Shown: positions 1-9,551 of the stretch, in pieces | How positions within the stretch are numbered: position 1 is the first letter of the stretch | Layout of the letters: every line of letters begins with the position of its first letter | From: Agarilytica rhodophyticola | Lineage (GTDB): Bacteria > Pseudomonadota > Gammaproteobacteria > Pseudomonadales > Cellvibrionaceae | NCBI RefSeq assembly: GCF_002157225.2 | Contig: NZ_CP020038.1 | Location: forward strand, 6,592,991-6,656,990 | Length of the DNA stretch: 64,000 nt | Reading direction: 5' to 3' | Position numbers and translations under genes: made by a program | Notes under the pieces: generated by a model | What the model was told of the DNA's origin: nothing | Database searches by the model: none | The model's input: the letters and a program-made list of their open reading frames with translations, nothing else

Positions 1-1
1 A

Positions 2-1057
2 CACCATAATGTTGTTTGGAATACCGAATGGAGTAATATCCAAATTAACTGGGATGGCAAAGACATTGATATCTTTAACAATACTTTGGTAGATGGCTCA
101 CAGGCAATGGGAGCTTGGCATAAAGCGGGAACATCATTTACTAATGTAAAAGTATGGAATAATTTGTCTGACAATAATAAATGGGAACCTCAGTCTAACA
201 AACAAAATAATTTAACATACAGTACTAATCCTTTTGTTAATAAAGCGGCAGGGAATTTTCGTCTGAAGGCGAATTCACGACCCATTGACTATGGACGTAC
301 AATTTCAGGGATAACAAATGGCCATTCCGGTTCAAGACCCGATGCTGGAGCCTATGAGTATGGTGGCAATAATTGGGTAGCCGGGATTAACTGGGATCCA
401 AAGAAAGGCGCAGCAGGACGTTGCTATAACTTACCAGGGGAAAGCTGTTCAGGCGGCAGTAATGGTGGTGGTAACAACGGCGGCACAAGAACGTCTATCC
501 CAGGAAAAATTCAAGCCGAGAATTACAGTAATTACTATGATACGACTAACGGTAATGCAGGCGGACAATATCGTAACGATAACGTCGATATCCAAACAAC
601 AACAGATAACGGCGGTGGCTACAACGTTGGTTGGACAGCTGCTAATGAGTGGCTAGAATTTCCTATCAATGTTTCGCAGTCCGGTGTCTATCGAGCAGAT
701 CTACGTGTTGCCTCAGCTCCTGGTAACGGTATGTTCACTATTGAAATCGATGGTGTAGCCAAGGGTAATGCCCTAAGCGTTGCTAGCACAGGTGGATGGC
801 AATCATGGACAACATTATCGACCTCCTTAGGTCAGCTAAGTGCTGGAAATCATACACTACGTGTGCAAATGCAAGCCGGCAACTTCAATCTTAATTGGAT
901 AGAGCTGGTACGTACTGGTAGTGGTCTCGGTCTAGATCAATGTAATACAACACAGCAGTGTAAAAACATATTCGGCAATCGAGCCACTGACTGCAAAAAC
1001 AGTTGGAGTGACAGGAGCGTGTGTATGTGTGGCACATCTCGCTGCGATACACAGTAA
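2..1057 (+). CDS. Secreted beta-helix polysaccharide-active enzyme with CBM6 (3' part)
   Basis: The frame is open from base 2 with no stop, so the gene begins left of the window; the TTG at 86 is only an internal codon. About 351 residues are visible. The first part (to about base 420) has the Asn-rich repeats and the closing 'RPDAGAYEYGG' motif seen at the end of right-handed parallel beta-helix enzymes such as pectate/alginate-lyase-like proteins. A glycine/asparagine-rich linker follows, then a CBM6 carbohydrate-binding module (about 494-925, starting 'IPGKIQAENY', with aromatic residues and 'NWIELVRTG' at its end). The last 40 residues form a six-cysteine tail. The catalytic class cannot be decided because the N-terminal part is missing. 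The protein is presumably exported and binds plant or algal polysaccharide; this is inferred from the CBM6. Confidence 0.8.
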   Translation, partial: HHNVVWNTEWSNIQINWDGKDIDIFNNTLVDGSQAMGAWHKAGTSFTNVKVWNNLSDNNKWEPQSNKQNNLTYSTNPFVNKAAGNFRLKANSRPIDYGRTISGITNGHSGSRPDAGAYEYGGNNWVAGINWDPKKGAAGRCYNLPGESCSGGSNGGGNNGGTRTSIPGKIQAENYSNYYDTTNGNAGGQYRNDNVDIQTTTDNGGGYNVGWTAANEWLEFPINVSQSGVYRADLRVASAPGNGMFTIEIDGVAKGNALSVASTGGWQSWTTLSTSLGQLSAGNHTLRVQMQAGNFNLNWIELVRTGSGLGLDQCNTTQQCKNIFGNRATDCKNSWSDRSVCMCGTSRCDTQ

Positions 1058-1084
1058 TATTTATACTCTCTAGACTTTATAGTC

Positions 1085-1119
1085 AGCCCTATAAGCCTTG
1101 TTGCTTATAGGGCTTTTTT
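1085..1119 (+). terminator. Rho-independent terminator
   Basis: A perfect 12-bp stem (1085-1096 with 1103-1114) with a 6-base loop is followed by a run of six T. It sits 28 bases after the stop of the beta-helix/CBM6 gene and points in its direction. It separates that gene from the convergent MFS gene. Confidence 0.92.
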
Positions 1120-1139
1120 ATGAATGGAGATATTAGAAA

Positions 1140-2360
1140 TTACAGACCAGCAAACCGTTTGCCCCATAGAACTGCATTAGATTTTGAAGGCTTAAGAGGA
1201 ATGTTACATGAGCAGATTAGTGAAGCGATAGCAAAACCAACACCGACTAAAAAAACAGCTTTTGTTGACACCACCCATACCATTCCTAATAGAGCGGGGA
1301 TAACAACCGCCGCGATATGATTAATGGTAAAACTCACACTTGCGGTTGAAGCGATGTCTTCTTGATTAGCAACCTTTTGAAAATAAGTAGAAACAGCAAT
1401 AGCTAACGCAAAAAACATATGGTCAATAACATAAAGTGAAGCAGCAAAGGTTGCATTTTCAACAAATGCATAACCTAAAAATACACATATCAAACCTGTA
1501 TATTCGAAAATAAGTGCTCTCCTCTCACCTATAACACCTATTAATTTACCGATGCGGCTAGCAAAGAAAAAATTGAATAAATAGTTCACAATAAAGAGTG
1601 TGCTAATGTCGGCAACCGAGTAGCCAAATTTCTCAACCATCATAAAGCCGGCAAAAACCACAAATATTTGGCGACGAGCACCACTCAAAAAAACCAAGGT
1701 GTAATACAACCAATAGCGTCGTTTAAGTAGTAACTGTTTTTTTTGACCAACACCTATTTGAAAAAGAGGGAATTTTTGAAAGATAAGCAAAGAAGCAATG
1801 ACACCAATGGTGCCGATGACAAAGTACACCCAAACGTAATCCACACCTAATAGCTCCATACATACAAATATGCTTGCATAAGCGGCTAATGAAGCGACAG
1901 CTTTTACCGATAAGGATTTACCTAAAAAATAGGGAGCCTCCTCTTTACTCAACCATTGGAGTGTCAATGACTTATTCATGGTCTCAAAGTAATGAAAGCC
2001 TATCGACATAATAACCGTAGTAAAATACAGGCCATATTCAAAAGGTAAGAAACCTGTCATAGCGACGCCTAGGCACATGACTCCCAGTGACAACACTGCA
2101 AACACCTGTTCTTTAAGTATTAGCAATACAAATACTGCGGTAAATGCTAGAAAGCCAGGAATTTCTCGAACACTTTGCAGAATGCCAATTTCGACACCAG
2201 TAAAGCTTGCCCGCTCGACAACAAAATTGTTTAGCAAAACCTGCCACGTGGCGAAACAAAAAGACATAATGAAGACCATCGCCAAAAGCATAATATCAGG
2301 TCTTTGCCAATAAACACTATGTTTTCTGGGTGAGAGAGCATCAGATTCGGGAGAGGCCAA
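1140..2360 (-). CDS. MFS family permease
   Basis: A protein of 406 residues with about twelve hydrophobic segments and basic cytoplasmic loops, typical of a major facilitator superfamily transporter in the inner membrane. Small motifs such as 'GKLIGVIGERRAL' resemble the loop between helices 8 and 9. The substrate cannot be read from the sequence. The start is TTG at 2360, preceded by an AGG at a suitable distance; no in-frame ATG lies near it before residue 24, so TTG is the best choice. The gene follows a LysE-type exporter and an alanine symporter on the same strand (81-base gap), so it may be the last gene of a transport operon. Confidence 0.75.
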   Translation of the reverse strand: MASPESDALSPRKHSVYWQRPDIMLLAMVFIMSFCFATWQVLLNNFVVERASFTGVEIGILQSVREIPGFLAFTAVFVLLILKEQVFAVLSLGVMCLGVAMTGFLPFEYGLYFTTVIMSIGFHYFETMNKSLTLQWLSKEEAPYFLGKSLSVKAVASLAAYASIFVCMELLGVDYVWVYFVIGTIGVIASLLIFQKFPLFQIGVGQKKQLLLKRRYWLYYTLVFLSGARRQIFVVFAGFMMVEKFGYSVADISTLFIVNYLFNFFFASRIGKLIGVIGERRALIFEYTGLICVFLGYAFVENATFAASLYVIDHMFFALAIAVSTYFQKVANQEDIASTASVSFTINHIAAVVIPALLGMVWVVSTKAVFLVGVGFAIASLICSCNIPLKPSKSNAVLWGKRFAGL

Positions 2361-2441
2361 AATATATACCTATAAGATGATAGAGAAACAGCGACTATTA
2401 TTTACGAAAGCGATTAACAAAAAAGATACTAAAAAGAATAC

Positions 2442-3068
2442 TCAGCGCTCTGCCGTAACAAGTTTGAGTGCTAAGCCTACAAATACCACTCCTGCCACAC
2501 GATTAAGAATTTGCTGCGCCCTTTCAGAACGGCGCAGCCATCCTCCTAGAGAACCCGCCACTACAGCAATAGAACTGAAAGTAAACAGTGCTACCACCAT
2601 AAATATAACACCGAGGAAAATAATTTGAGGCATCAATGGGCCTGCATTCACATTAGTAAACTGAGGCAGAAATGCGAGAAAAAAAACTGCTACTTTAGGG
2701 TTTGTAATATTCATGATAAAGCCACGCAAATAAAGTCTCGCTAAGCCTAGGGAAGCAGAATTCTTCAGGTCGATTTCTTCTTTACCTGCTTTAAATGATA
2801 ACCATGCAAGATAGAGTAAATAGGCGGCACCTAAGACTTTTAAAATGCTGAAGGCAAGTGGTGAAGATTGAAATATAGCGACAACCCCCAAGGCAACAGC
2901 TGCTGTATGTAAAACAAGCCCAGAACACAGGCCAAGCGTAATAAATACACCAGCAACACGCCCATTGACAGCAGCTTGAGTCAGTACAAAAATGTTATCT
3001 GGCCCTGGTACCAAAGCAAGTAAGAAAGATGCTGTTATAAAACCTAATAAAACTTCTACTGCTATCAT
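2442..3068 (-). CDS. LysE/RhtB family amino-acid exporter
   Basis: 208 residues with six hydrophobic segments, the usual length for this family. The N-terminal motif 'PGPDN' at residues 21-25 and the central 'GFIMNITNPKVAVFFLAFLPQF' block are family hallmarks. Members export amino acids such as homoserine, threonine, lysine or leucine; the substrate here is not determined. It lies only 21 bases downstream of the alanine/glycine symporter gene on the same strand, so the two are probably co-transcribed and may balance uptake and efflux of an amino acid. Confidence 0.9.
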   Translation of the reverse strand: MIAVEVLLGFITASFLLALVPGPDNIFVLTQAAVNGRVAGVFITLGLCSGLVLHTAAVALGVVAIFQSSPLAFSILKVLGAAYLLYLAWLSFKAGKEEIDLKNSASLGLARLYLRGFIMNITNPKVAVFFLAFLPQFTNVNAGPLMPQIIFLGVIFMVVALFTFSSIAVVAGSLGGWLRRSERAQQILNRVAGVVFVGLALKLVTAER

Positions 3069-3089
3069 GGTTAGGGCCTGTTATTACGA

Positions 3090-4574
3090 TTATTTTTTGA
3101 GTCGATCTTCCCAAAATTTTGCATTCTTAATTTCTAACTTTTGAGGGTCAAAAGTGAAATTGGATACCCCTGCTTTTTTCTGCTGCTCATAATCTTTTAA
3201 GGCTTTTATCGCAGGACGGCCAACAAAGAAAATAATCAGAATACCTATAATATTGAGCCAAGCCATAAGACCGACACCAATATCACCCAAGCCCCAAGCT
3301 AAATCAGCGGTTTTTACAGCACCATAAAAAGTTGAGGCCATTAAACCTACTTTTAAGAACGCTGCTAAGCCTGGAATATTGGCAGATCGACGTAAATACG
3401 CTACGTTTGTTTCGGCAATATAGTAGTAAGCCAAGATTGTCGTAAAAGCAAAAAATGTAAGGGCAAAGGCCACAAAAATATTGCCAATTCCGGGAAACAC
3501 ACTTTCAATAGCGAGTTGAGTATATGCAGGGCTATTCGCCGCAACCTCCGCCGCAACGTTTTGCACAAGTAAAGTACCTTCCGCGCTACCGTGTACATTA
3601 TATGCTCCGGTAATCAAAATCATAAAGGCTGTCGCAGAACATACAAATAGGGTATCGACATATACAGAGAAAGCCTGTACTAAACCTTGCTGAGAGGGAT
3701 GCGCTACTTCGGCAGCGGCACTAGCGTGAGGTGCTGTGCCTTGGCCTGCCTCATTGGAATAAACACCACGCTTCACGCCCCAACCTATAGCGGCTCCAAC
3801 ACCCGCCATAGGGGAAAAAGCATCTCCAAGAATCATCATGATAACACCGGGCAACTTGTCAAAATTCAGCATAATGATGATTAATGCAATAATGATGTAA
3901 GCCATGGCCATAAACGGCACAACAATTTCGGTAAACTTCGCGATCCGCTTAACACCTCCGAAGATAATAAAGCCGAGCACAATCACAACGAAGCTACCTA
4001 CAACCAATTTAGTAAAGCTGATCGCCCCCATAGATGTTTCGATTATCTCGCCTTCACCTATAGCTTGCGCAATACCATTGCCGATACTGTTTGATTGAAT
4101 ACCCGGCAACAATAGTCCTGTTGCGATAATCGTCGCAATGGCGAAAATCCATGCGTACCATTTTTGGCCCATTGCCTTTTCCATAAAATATGCCGGGCCA
4201 CCGCGATATTGTCCTTCATATTCTTCTTTGTATATTTGCCCTAGCGTACACTCAACATAAGAAGTTGCAGCACCAAGAAACGCCACTACCCACATCCAAA
4301 AAATAGCTCCTGGCCCACCAAAGCCAATGGCGGCTGCAACACCAGCAATATTGCCAGTACCTACTCGCCCAGACAGAGACATGGTAAGCGCCTGGAAGGG
4401 CGATACCCCTTCTTTCGAACTCTCTCCTGAGAACAGTAAACGACACATCTCTTTAAAATGACGAACCTGAGCAAAGCGTGTCAGTACCGAGAAAAACAGG
4501 CCTGCGCCAAGGCACAAATAAATGAGTGCAGGACTCCATATAATCCCGTTGAGAAAGTTGACAATATCTTGCAT
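3090..4574 (-). CDS. Alanine/glycine:cation symporter (AGCS family)
   Basis: 494 residues with about ten membrane segments. Family motifs are clear: 'GTGNIAGVA' near residues 72-80, 'GGPAYFME' near 125, and 'NEAGQGTAPHASAAAEV' in the second half. Members take up alanine or glycine with Na+ at the inner membrane. The predicted start ATG is at 4574. The gene begins a leftward group with the LysE-type exporter. It is divergent from the asparaginase-like gene at 4758, with a 183-base shared upstream region. Confidence 0.93.
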   Translation of the reverse strand: MQDIVNFLNGIIWSPALIYLCLGAGLFFSVLTRFAQVRHFKEMCRLLFSGESSKEGVSPFQALTMSLSGRVGTGNIAGVAAAIGFGGPGAIFWMWVVAFLGAATSYVECTLGQIYKEEYEGQYRGGPAYFMEKAMGQKWYAWIFAIATIIATGLLLPGIQSNSIGNGIAQAIGEGEIIETSMGAISFTKLVVGSFVVIVLGFIIFGGVKRIAKFTEIVVPFMAMAYIIIALIIIMLNFDKLPGVIMMILGDAFSPMAGVGAAIGWGVKRGVYSNEAGQGTAPHASAAAEVAHPSQQGLVQAFSVYVDTLFVCSATAFMILITGAYNVHGSAEGTLLVQNVAAEVAANSPAYTQLAIESVFPGIGNIFVAFALTFFAFTTILAYYYIAETNVAYLRRSANIPGLAAFLKVGLMASTFYGAVKTADLAWGLGDIGVGLMAWLNIIGILIIFFVGRPAIKALKDYEQQKKAGVSNFTFDPQKLEIKNAKFWEDRLKK

Positions 4575-4757
4575 GTATAGCGCCTTATTGGTTATAGGTT
4601 TCTAGCGTTTAAGTATATCGAAGTTAAAACGAATATGCTGCCAGCAACCTCCGCCTTATGCGAAATCTAATTCGGCGAAAACACAAAAAAGATACGATAA
4701 TGAAAGACAATTTCGTCTTGATACCGCTATACTCCGCCAAATTATGGGGCAAAAAAT

Positions 4758-5252
4758 ATGAAGAAACTTTTAATTCTGACAACAGGCGGCACCATCGATA
4801 AAGTATATTTTGATGCAAAAAGCCAGTATGAAGTAGGTGAACCAGTTGTCTCCTCTGTACTCAAGGCAATGAACGTATCATTCGATTTTGAGGTCGAAGC
4901 TATTTGTAAGAAAGACAGTCTAGAACTAGACGATAGCGACCGAGCACAGATTGCTGAAAAAATCAGCAATAGCAATGCCAGCCATATTCTTATTACCCAC
5001 GGCACCGATACCATGAGCGATACGGCTAATTATCTGCCGAAGCAAACACAGAAAGTTATTGTTTTTACAGGGGCAATGCAACCTGCAATCTTTAAAGAAA
5101 CAGATGGTATTTTTAATATTGGCACTGCACTTGGCGTACTCAGTAGCTCTGAACCGGGTGTATATATCGCAATGAATGGCCGTAGGTTTGATGTCGACAA
5201 CGTATTTAAAAACTACGAAACCAAAAGATTCGAAACCAAAGACAATATGTGA
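4758..5252 (+). CDS. One-domain asparaginase-like protein
   Basis: 164 residues corresponding only to the N-terminal domain of type I/II L-asparaginases (full enzymes are about 330 residues). Thr12 in 'TTGGTID' and the 'HGTDTM' block at 81-86 (Thr83-Asp84) match the two catalytic triad positions of asparaginases. 'FTGAMQP' at 103-109 matches the loop that normally carries the catalytic lysine neighbourhood. The C-terminal domain is absent, and the reading frame ends normally. The next gene follows without a gap, so both form an operon. Stand-alone domains of this kind are found in other gammaproteobacteria; activity is not established by the sequence. Confidence 0.85.
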   Translation: MKKLLILTTGGTIDKVYFDAKSQYEVGEPVVSSVLKAMNVSFDFEVEAICKKDSLELDDSDRAQIAEKISNSNASHILITHGTDTMSDTANYLPKQTQKVIVFTGAMQPAIFKETDGIFNIGTALGVLSSSEPGVYIAMNGRRFDVDNVFKNYETKRFETKDNM

Positions 5253-5260
5253 GGAAAGTA

Positions 5261-5746
5261 GTGGCACACGATTTAACGATTAATGATGGCAGCAAAGCTC
5301 AAAAATACGACGATGTCATTCCCCAAATCGAAGCACTTATTAGCGACGAGAAAGATATTACCGCTAATCTTGCCAATACCGCTGCTGCCCTTTGGCAAAC
5401 TTTTGGCTTCTTTTGGATTGGTTTCTATCGCGTGGATGGTGACGAACTTGTGCTCGGCCCATTCCAGGGGCCTGTCGCCTGTACACGTATCGCTTTTGGC
5501 AAAGGTGTATGCGGTAAGTCCTGGCAAGACAATACTACAGTCATTGTCGAAGATGTAGATGCATTTCCCGGACATATAGCCTGCTCTTCTCTGAGTCGCT
5601 CAGAAATTGTAGTACCAGTGCGTAACAGTAATGGAGAAGTGGCCTACATCCTGGATATCGACTCAGATCAACTGGCTTCTTTTGATCAGCAAGACCAACA
5701 ATATCTTGAAAAAATAGTAGATATTTTAGCCAATCGATTACAATAA
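5261..5746 (+). CDS. msrC: Free methionine-(R)-sulfoxide reductase (GAF domain)
   Basis: 161 residues forming one GAF domain. The cysteines at 74, 84 and 108 have exactly the spacing (10 and 24) of Cys84, Cys94 and Cys118 of the E. coli enzyme, which reduces free L-methionine-(R)-sulfoxide. The frame is open from a GTG at 5249 overlapping the previous stop. The GTG at 5261 is preferred because a GAGG sequence (5251-5254) stands six bases before it. Co-transcribed with the asparaginase-like gene. Role: cytoplasmic repair of oxidised methionine. Confidence 0.92.
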   Translation: MAHDLTINDGSKAQKYDDVIPQIEALISDEKDITANLANTAAALWQTFGFFWIGFYRVDGDELVLGPFQGPVACTRIAFGKGVCGKSWQDNTTVIVEDVDAFPGHIACSSLSRSEIVVPVRNSNGEVAYILDIDSDQLASFDQQDQQYLEKIVDILANRLQ

Positions 5747-5782
5747 GAAAGGGACGCAGCCCTATGAAGCCAGATTAAAAGC

Positions 5783-6262
5783 CTACAGCTGTGCTATTTG
5801 CTGCTCTTTAAAGAAAGCCTCTGAACGATGCTCAAGTTCTTCATTACTGACATCTTCAATATGAGTTGCCAATGTCCAGATATGGCCGAAGGGGTCTCTC
5901 AATGTGCCAGCTCGGTCACCATAAAAATGGTTCTCAACGGGCCTTAGCTCTTCAGCACCAGCGGCCAGTGCACGAGCAAACATGGTATCAACATCATCGG
6001 TATATATAATTAGGCTCACACTAGAGCCACCCAACGCTTGAGGGCCAAAGAAACCAATATCCGGACACTCTTCAGCCAACATCACTTGAGTATTTTCTAT
6101 CTTGATTGCAGCATGACCAATTTTGCCATCAGGGGTAGGCATATGTTGCAGTTCTTCAGCACCAAACGCTTCGCGGTAAAAGGCAATTGCTGCCCACGCA
6201 TTGCGAATAAGTAAATAAGGTGTCACCGAACCAAAACCCTCAGGTATCGCCGATACAGCCAT
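5783..6262 (-). CDS. VOC-family protein (PhnB/glyoxalase-like)
   Basis: About 159 residues from ATG 6262. It starts 'IPEGFGSVTPYLLI', carries 'AIAFYREAFGAEE', and ends its fold with 'RAGTLRDPFGHIWTLATH', all typical of PhnB-like vicinal-oxygen-chelate proteins. The metal/substrate residues of true glyoxalase I are not clearly present, so no reaction is assigned. An upstream ATG at 6289 is in frame with its own weak ribosome site. 6262 is preferred because AAGGGGG stands seven bases before it and the family begins there. Convergent with the msrC gene. Confidence 0.82.
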   Translation of the reverse strand: MAVSAIPEGFGSVTPYLLIRNAWAAIAFYREAFGAEELQHMPTPDGKIGHAAIKIENTQVMLAEECPDIGFFGPQALGGSSVSLIIYTDDVDTMFARALAAGAEELRPVENHFYGDRAGTLRDPFGHIWTLATHIEDVSNEELEHRSEAFFKEQQIAQL

Positions 6263-6289
6263 GTGTAGCCCCCTTGAAACCCTCACCAT

Positions 6290-6698
6290 CTCACACCCTA
6301 GATTAGACTAAAGCAGTTATTAGAATATAAGAGATGGTACTAGATATAACTTTTACAAAATCAAGACAAAAACTCTCTACCCTATTTATATTTTTACCAT
6401 ATTTCCTTGGCTCAGTATGTTATACAGTCAATTTTTTAGAGCTTTAATACAGTTTCGTGACATGAGTCTCGTAAAAAACAAGCTTCTAGACAATTAAGGA
6501 CAAACCCAGGGTTATCGCTCCAGCAAGAAAATCATCAATTAATAAAATGCATACAACGACAAATGATGTAAAAATACATCGAAGTAATGACAGAGAGATT
6601 AATAGTAGAGGCAAGATCGCTCTTATCCGTTAATAACCTTAAAGCCTAATTTCGGTATAGAGCAATCTCTTCGAACAAATAAACAGCAAGGCGGAAAA
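6290..6698. other. Intergenic region upstream of sstT
   Basis: About 400 AT-rich bases between the divergent VOC and sstT genes. It must hold both promoters. AAGGCGG just before the GTG at 6699 is the ribosome site of sstT. I see no further gene, convincing hairpin or repeat. Confidence 0.6.
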
Positions 6699-7910
6699 GT
6701 GGACAACATTCTGACAACTATAATAAAAATCGCGAAAACGACAAGCTTAGTAAAGTTAATACTCATTGGTATCATTGCTGGCCTATGCCTCGCGTCAGTA
6801 TCGCCGTCTGCGGGAATAGCCGTAGGATTGTTAGGCCAGCTCTTTGTCGGTGGCCTCAAAGCTGTGGCTCCCATCTTGGTATTCATACTGGTAACAGCTT
6901 CGATCACCAACCACAAGCCGGGCAACGATACTCACATGCGCCCCATCATACTGCTCTATTTTATCGGTACGTTTTTAGCTTCGTTTACCGCCGTAGTGGC
7001 AAGTTTTTTATTTCCTACAGAACTGGTTTTAGCTGTATCACAAAGCGATGCTAACCCTCCTCAGGGTGTTGGCCAGGTGCTGCATACATTGTTGTTCAAA
7101 ATTGTCGATAACCCAATCAACGCCCTAAGCAGTGGTAATTATATTGGTATTCTTGCTTGGGCTATAGGCCTAGGCATTACGCTACGACACGCCAATGAGT
7201 CCACCAAGCAAAACCTAAGCGATTTATCTCATGCTGTAACAACAATTGTGAAATTTATTATCCGTCTGGCCCCCATCGGGATTTTTGGTTTAGTAGCATC
7301 AGTTGTTGCAAGCACGGGCTTTAAGGCGTTATGGGGATATGCTCAGTTACTAACTGTATTACTAGGCTGTATGCTCTTTATTGCTTTAATTATTAATCCG
7401 CTCATTGTGTTTTGGAAGATTAGAATTAACCCCTACCCTTTAGTATTGCGCTGTCTGCGTGAAAGTGGCATCACCGCCTTTTTTACACGCAGCTCTGCGG
7501 CCAATATACCCGTCAATATGGCTTTGGCAGAAAAACTAGAATTGCATGAAGACACATATTCGGTCTCCATACCTCTGGGAGCAACAGTCAACATGGCAGG
7601 TGCGGCTATTACCATTACAGTTTTAACACTGGCGGCAGTGCACACTCTGGGGATAGAAACTGACTTTGCCACGGCATTACTTTTAAGCCTTGTGGCGGCA
7701 GTATCTGCTTGTGGAGCCTCAGGCGTTGCTGGCGGTTCCCTTTTACTGATCCCTTTAGCCTGCGGACTGTTTGGAATTTCCAATGATGTGGCAATGCAAG
7801 TAGTGGCAGTTGGATTTATTATCGGCGTTTTACAGGATTCAGCAGAAACAGCCTTAAATAGCTCAACTGACGTTATATTTACCGCAGCCGCATGTAAAGC
7901 TAAGGCATAA
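6699..7910 (+). CDS. sstT: Serine/threonine:Na+ symporter SstT
   Basis: 403 residues (E. coli SstT is 414). It matches the dicarboxylate/amino acid:cation symporter fold: several membrane segments, the '[14 protein letters not shown]' serine-rich hairpin, '[15 protein letters not shown]', and the closing '[17 protein letters not shown]' motif specific to SstT. It takes up serine and threonine with sodium at the inner membrane. Start GTG at 6699 follows a strong AAGGCGG. A membrane hydroxylase gene begins 11 bases after its stop and may be read from the same transcript. Confidence 0.95.
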   Translation: MDNILTTIIKIAKTTSLVKLILIGIIAGLCLASVSPSAGIAVGLLGQLFVGGLKAVAPILVFILVTASITNHKPGNDTHMRPIILLYFIGTFLASFTAVVASFLFPTELVLAVSQSDANPPQGVGQVLHTLLFKIVDNPINALSSGNYIGILAWAIGLGITLRHANESTKQNLSDLSHAVTTIVKFIIRLAPIGIFGLVASVVASTGFKALWGYAQLLTVLLGCMLFIALIINPLIVFWKIRINPYPLVLRCLRESGITAFFTRSSAANIPVNMALAEKLELHEDTYSVSIPLGATVNMAGAAITITVLTLAAVHTLGIETDFATALLLSLVAAVSACGASGVAGGSLLLIPLACGLFGISNDVAMQVVAVGFIIGVLQDSAETALNSSTDVIFTAAACKAKA

Positions 7911-7921
7911 AAAATACAGAT

Positions 7922-8788
7922 ATGGATTATCTATTGATTTTTGTCGATACTCTTACTGGAACAGCTGCATGGGTATGGCGAAATATTATTTTTGAAGTCC
8001 CTATTGTTGAAAACTATTTTTGGGGCCTAACTATTATTTCTTTAGCTGTATGGAGTGCTGAAATATTATTTCCATGGCGTAGCGACCAAAAGCTTATGCG
8101 TCATAACTTTTGGCAAGATGCTTGGTATATGTATTTCAATTTTTTTATTTTTAGCATCATGATAAGTGGTATCTATCAAGTATTGAGCCATATGTTTAAT
8201 AGGCTTGGCATAGAGACAGATTCACTAACAATAATCGATTTATCTTCGCTACCATTAATCTTACAACTGCTAGTATTTTTTATTCTGCTAGATCTTCTAC
8301 AGTGGTGCACACATGTTTGCTTACACCGCTTCCAAATACTATGGCGTTTTCATCAGCTGCACCATGACACAAAACAGATGGGTTTTGCTGCTCATTTACG
8401 TTATCACTGGATGGAAAACATTTTATACAAACCAATGAAGACATTAGGTGTTATGGTATTGGGCGGTTTTGAACCAGAGCATGCTTATATTATACACTTT
8501 GCATCAATTGTTATTGGCCACTTAAACCATGCGAATTTACGCTTAAGTTATGGGCCATTTAAATATATATTTAACAATCCTGTTATGCACCTTTATCACC
8601 ATGCATACCATCTTCCTCAACAACACCACCATGGTATTAACTTTGGTATCAGTTTAAGTATTTGGGATTACATTTTTAAAACAGCTTATATTCCTGAATC
8701 TTCAGGCCGAGTTGTGCTCGGATTTAACGGCGATGACAATATCCCTACATCATTCTGGCGACAACTTTTCTGGGGATTTAAGAAATAA
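7922..8788 (+). CDS. Sterol desaturase / fatty acid hydroxylase family membrane protein
   Basis: 288 residues with about four hydrophobic segments. The histidine clusters expected for a di-iron membrane oxygenase are all present: H131xxxH135, H144xxHH148, H223xxHH227 and H235-HH237. Family members hydroxylate or desaturate sterols, fatty acids or carotenoid-like lipids; the substrate is unknown. The gene follows sstT by 11 bases, but a functional tie is not obvious. No close Shine-Dalgarno sequence is visible, which may mean coupling to sstT translation. Confidence 0.85.
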   Translation: MDYLLIFVDTLTGTAAWVWRNIIFEVPIVENYFWGLTIISLAVWSAEILFPWRSDQKLMRHNFWQDAWYMYFNFFIFSIMISGIYQVLSHMFNRLGIETDSLTIIDLSSLPLILQLLVFFILLDLLQWCTHVCLHRFQILWRFHQLHHDTKQMGFAAHLRYHWMENILYKPMKTLGVMVLGGFEPEHAYIIHFASIVIGHLNHANLRLSYGPFKYIFNNPVMHLYHHAYHLPQQHHHGINFGISLSIWDYIFKTAYIPESSGRVVLGFNGDDNIPTSFWRQLFWGFKK

Positions 8789-8892
8789 AACTCAAGCAGT
8801 TATCTCAACACTTTACTTTAAAAGATTTACCTTAAAGTTTCATCTCAAGCATTTATCTTAACATTTACTCCAACAATACTAATAATATAACT

Positions 8893-9429
8893 ATGACTAT
8901 AAGTACTGCATTAACTGAATATACACGAGACAATAAAATCAATATTACAGGGATACTTATTACTTTTATTATGTCTGCTGTGAGTATTTATTTACAATAT
9001 GATATTGAAATAGAATTAGATGTAATATCAAACTTTAACTCTACAACTACACTAAGTGAAAAAGTAGAACATCGTCTTACTTTTATTAACTCGGGAAATA
9101 GATCCATCGCTATCGAGAGCGTCAGTGTCGACATAAAAAAACCCAATGGACAAATAGTAAACTCTGAACTCGATATTATTCAACCTTTTGTTTTAGATGC
9201 GAAAATGATGAAAGTAATAGACCTCAATCATATACTTATTAATAAAGATGTTTCGGGATTTCACGCAACGGCCATCAGCTTTTCAGTAATTGATGCAACC
9301 GCTAACATTCATAGGTCTAGCTTTGATTTAGGCGTATTGAATATCGGTGGTAAGTATAACGATGGTAGTTTGAGATACCCATCCTATCGCTTTAATCTTA
9401 TAAAAAATACAAAGCAACTTATAGAGTAG
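8893..9429 (+). CDS. Hypothetical membrane-anchored protein
   Basis: 178 residues that I do not recognise. Residues 16-34 form one hydrophobic segment ('NITGILITFIMSAVSIYL'), so the rest (rich in beta-prone residues) is probably exposed to the periplasm. The gene is AT-rich, stands alone 104 bases after the membrane hydroxylase, and is closed by an inverted repeat at 9464-9493. No catalytic motif is visible. It is likely a real gene because its full length is open and it has normal codon use, but its role is unknown. Confidence 0.6.
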   Translation: MTISTALTEYTRDNKINITGILITFIMSAVSIYLQYDIEIELDVISNFNSTTTLSEKVEHRLTFINSGNRSIAIESVSVDIKKPNGQIVNSELDIIQPFVLDAKMMKVIDLNHILINKDVSGFHATAISFSVIDATANIHRSSFDLGVLNIGGKYNDGSLRYPSYRFNLIKNTKQLIE

Positions 9430-9463
9430 ACAGATAAAATAGGACACTGTTTCTTCATTTCTA

Positions 9464-9493
9464 TTAACCCAGTAGATAACTACACTGGGTTAA
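9464..9493. terminator. Inverted repeat between convergent genes
   Basis: A perfect 10-bp stem (9464-9473 with 9484-9493) with a 10-base loop, lying between the convergent hypothetical gene and glutaredoxin gene. Neither side has a clear T-run, so it is a weak or bidirectional terminator at best. Confidence 0.45.
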
Positions 9494-9551
9494 TACTTGT
9501 GAAGCTAAATACAAAAAGTAAATAAGCCTTTAAACTAATGTATGTATTAGT

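Noticed and set aside
3073-3086. AGGGCCTGT near the lysE start as another end of the 55-kb element
   Set aside because: Only nine bases agree; this can be chance in 64 kb.
5249-5260. GTG 5249 as start of the methionine sulfoxide reductase
   Set aside because: It has no ribosome site, while GAGG stands correctly before GTG 5261.
4742-5267. Leftward open frames opposite the asparaginase gene
   Set aside because: They overlap a gene with clear motifs and have no family features.
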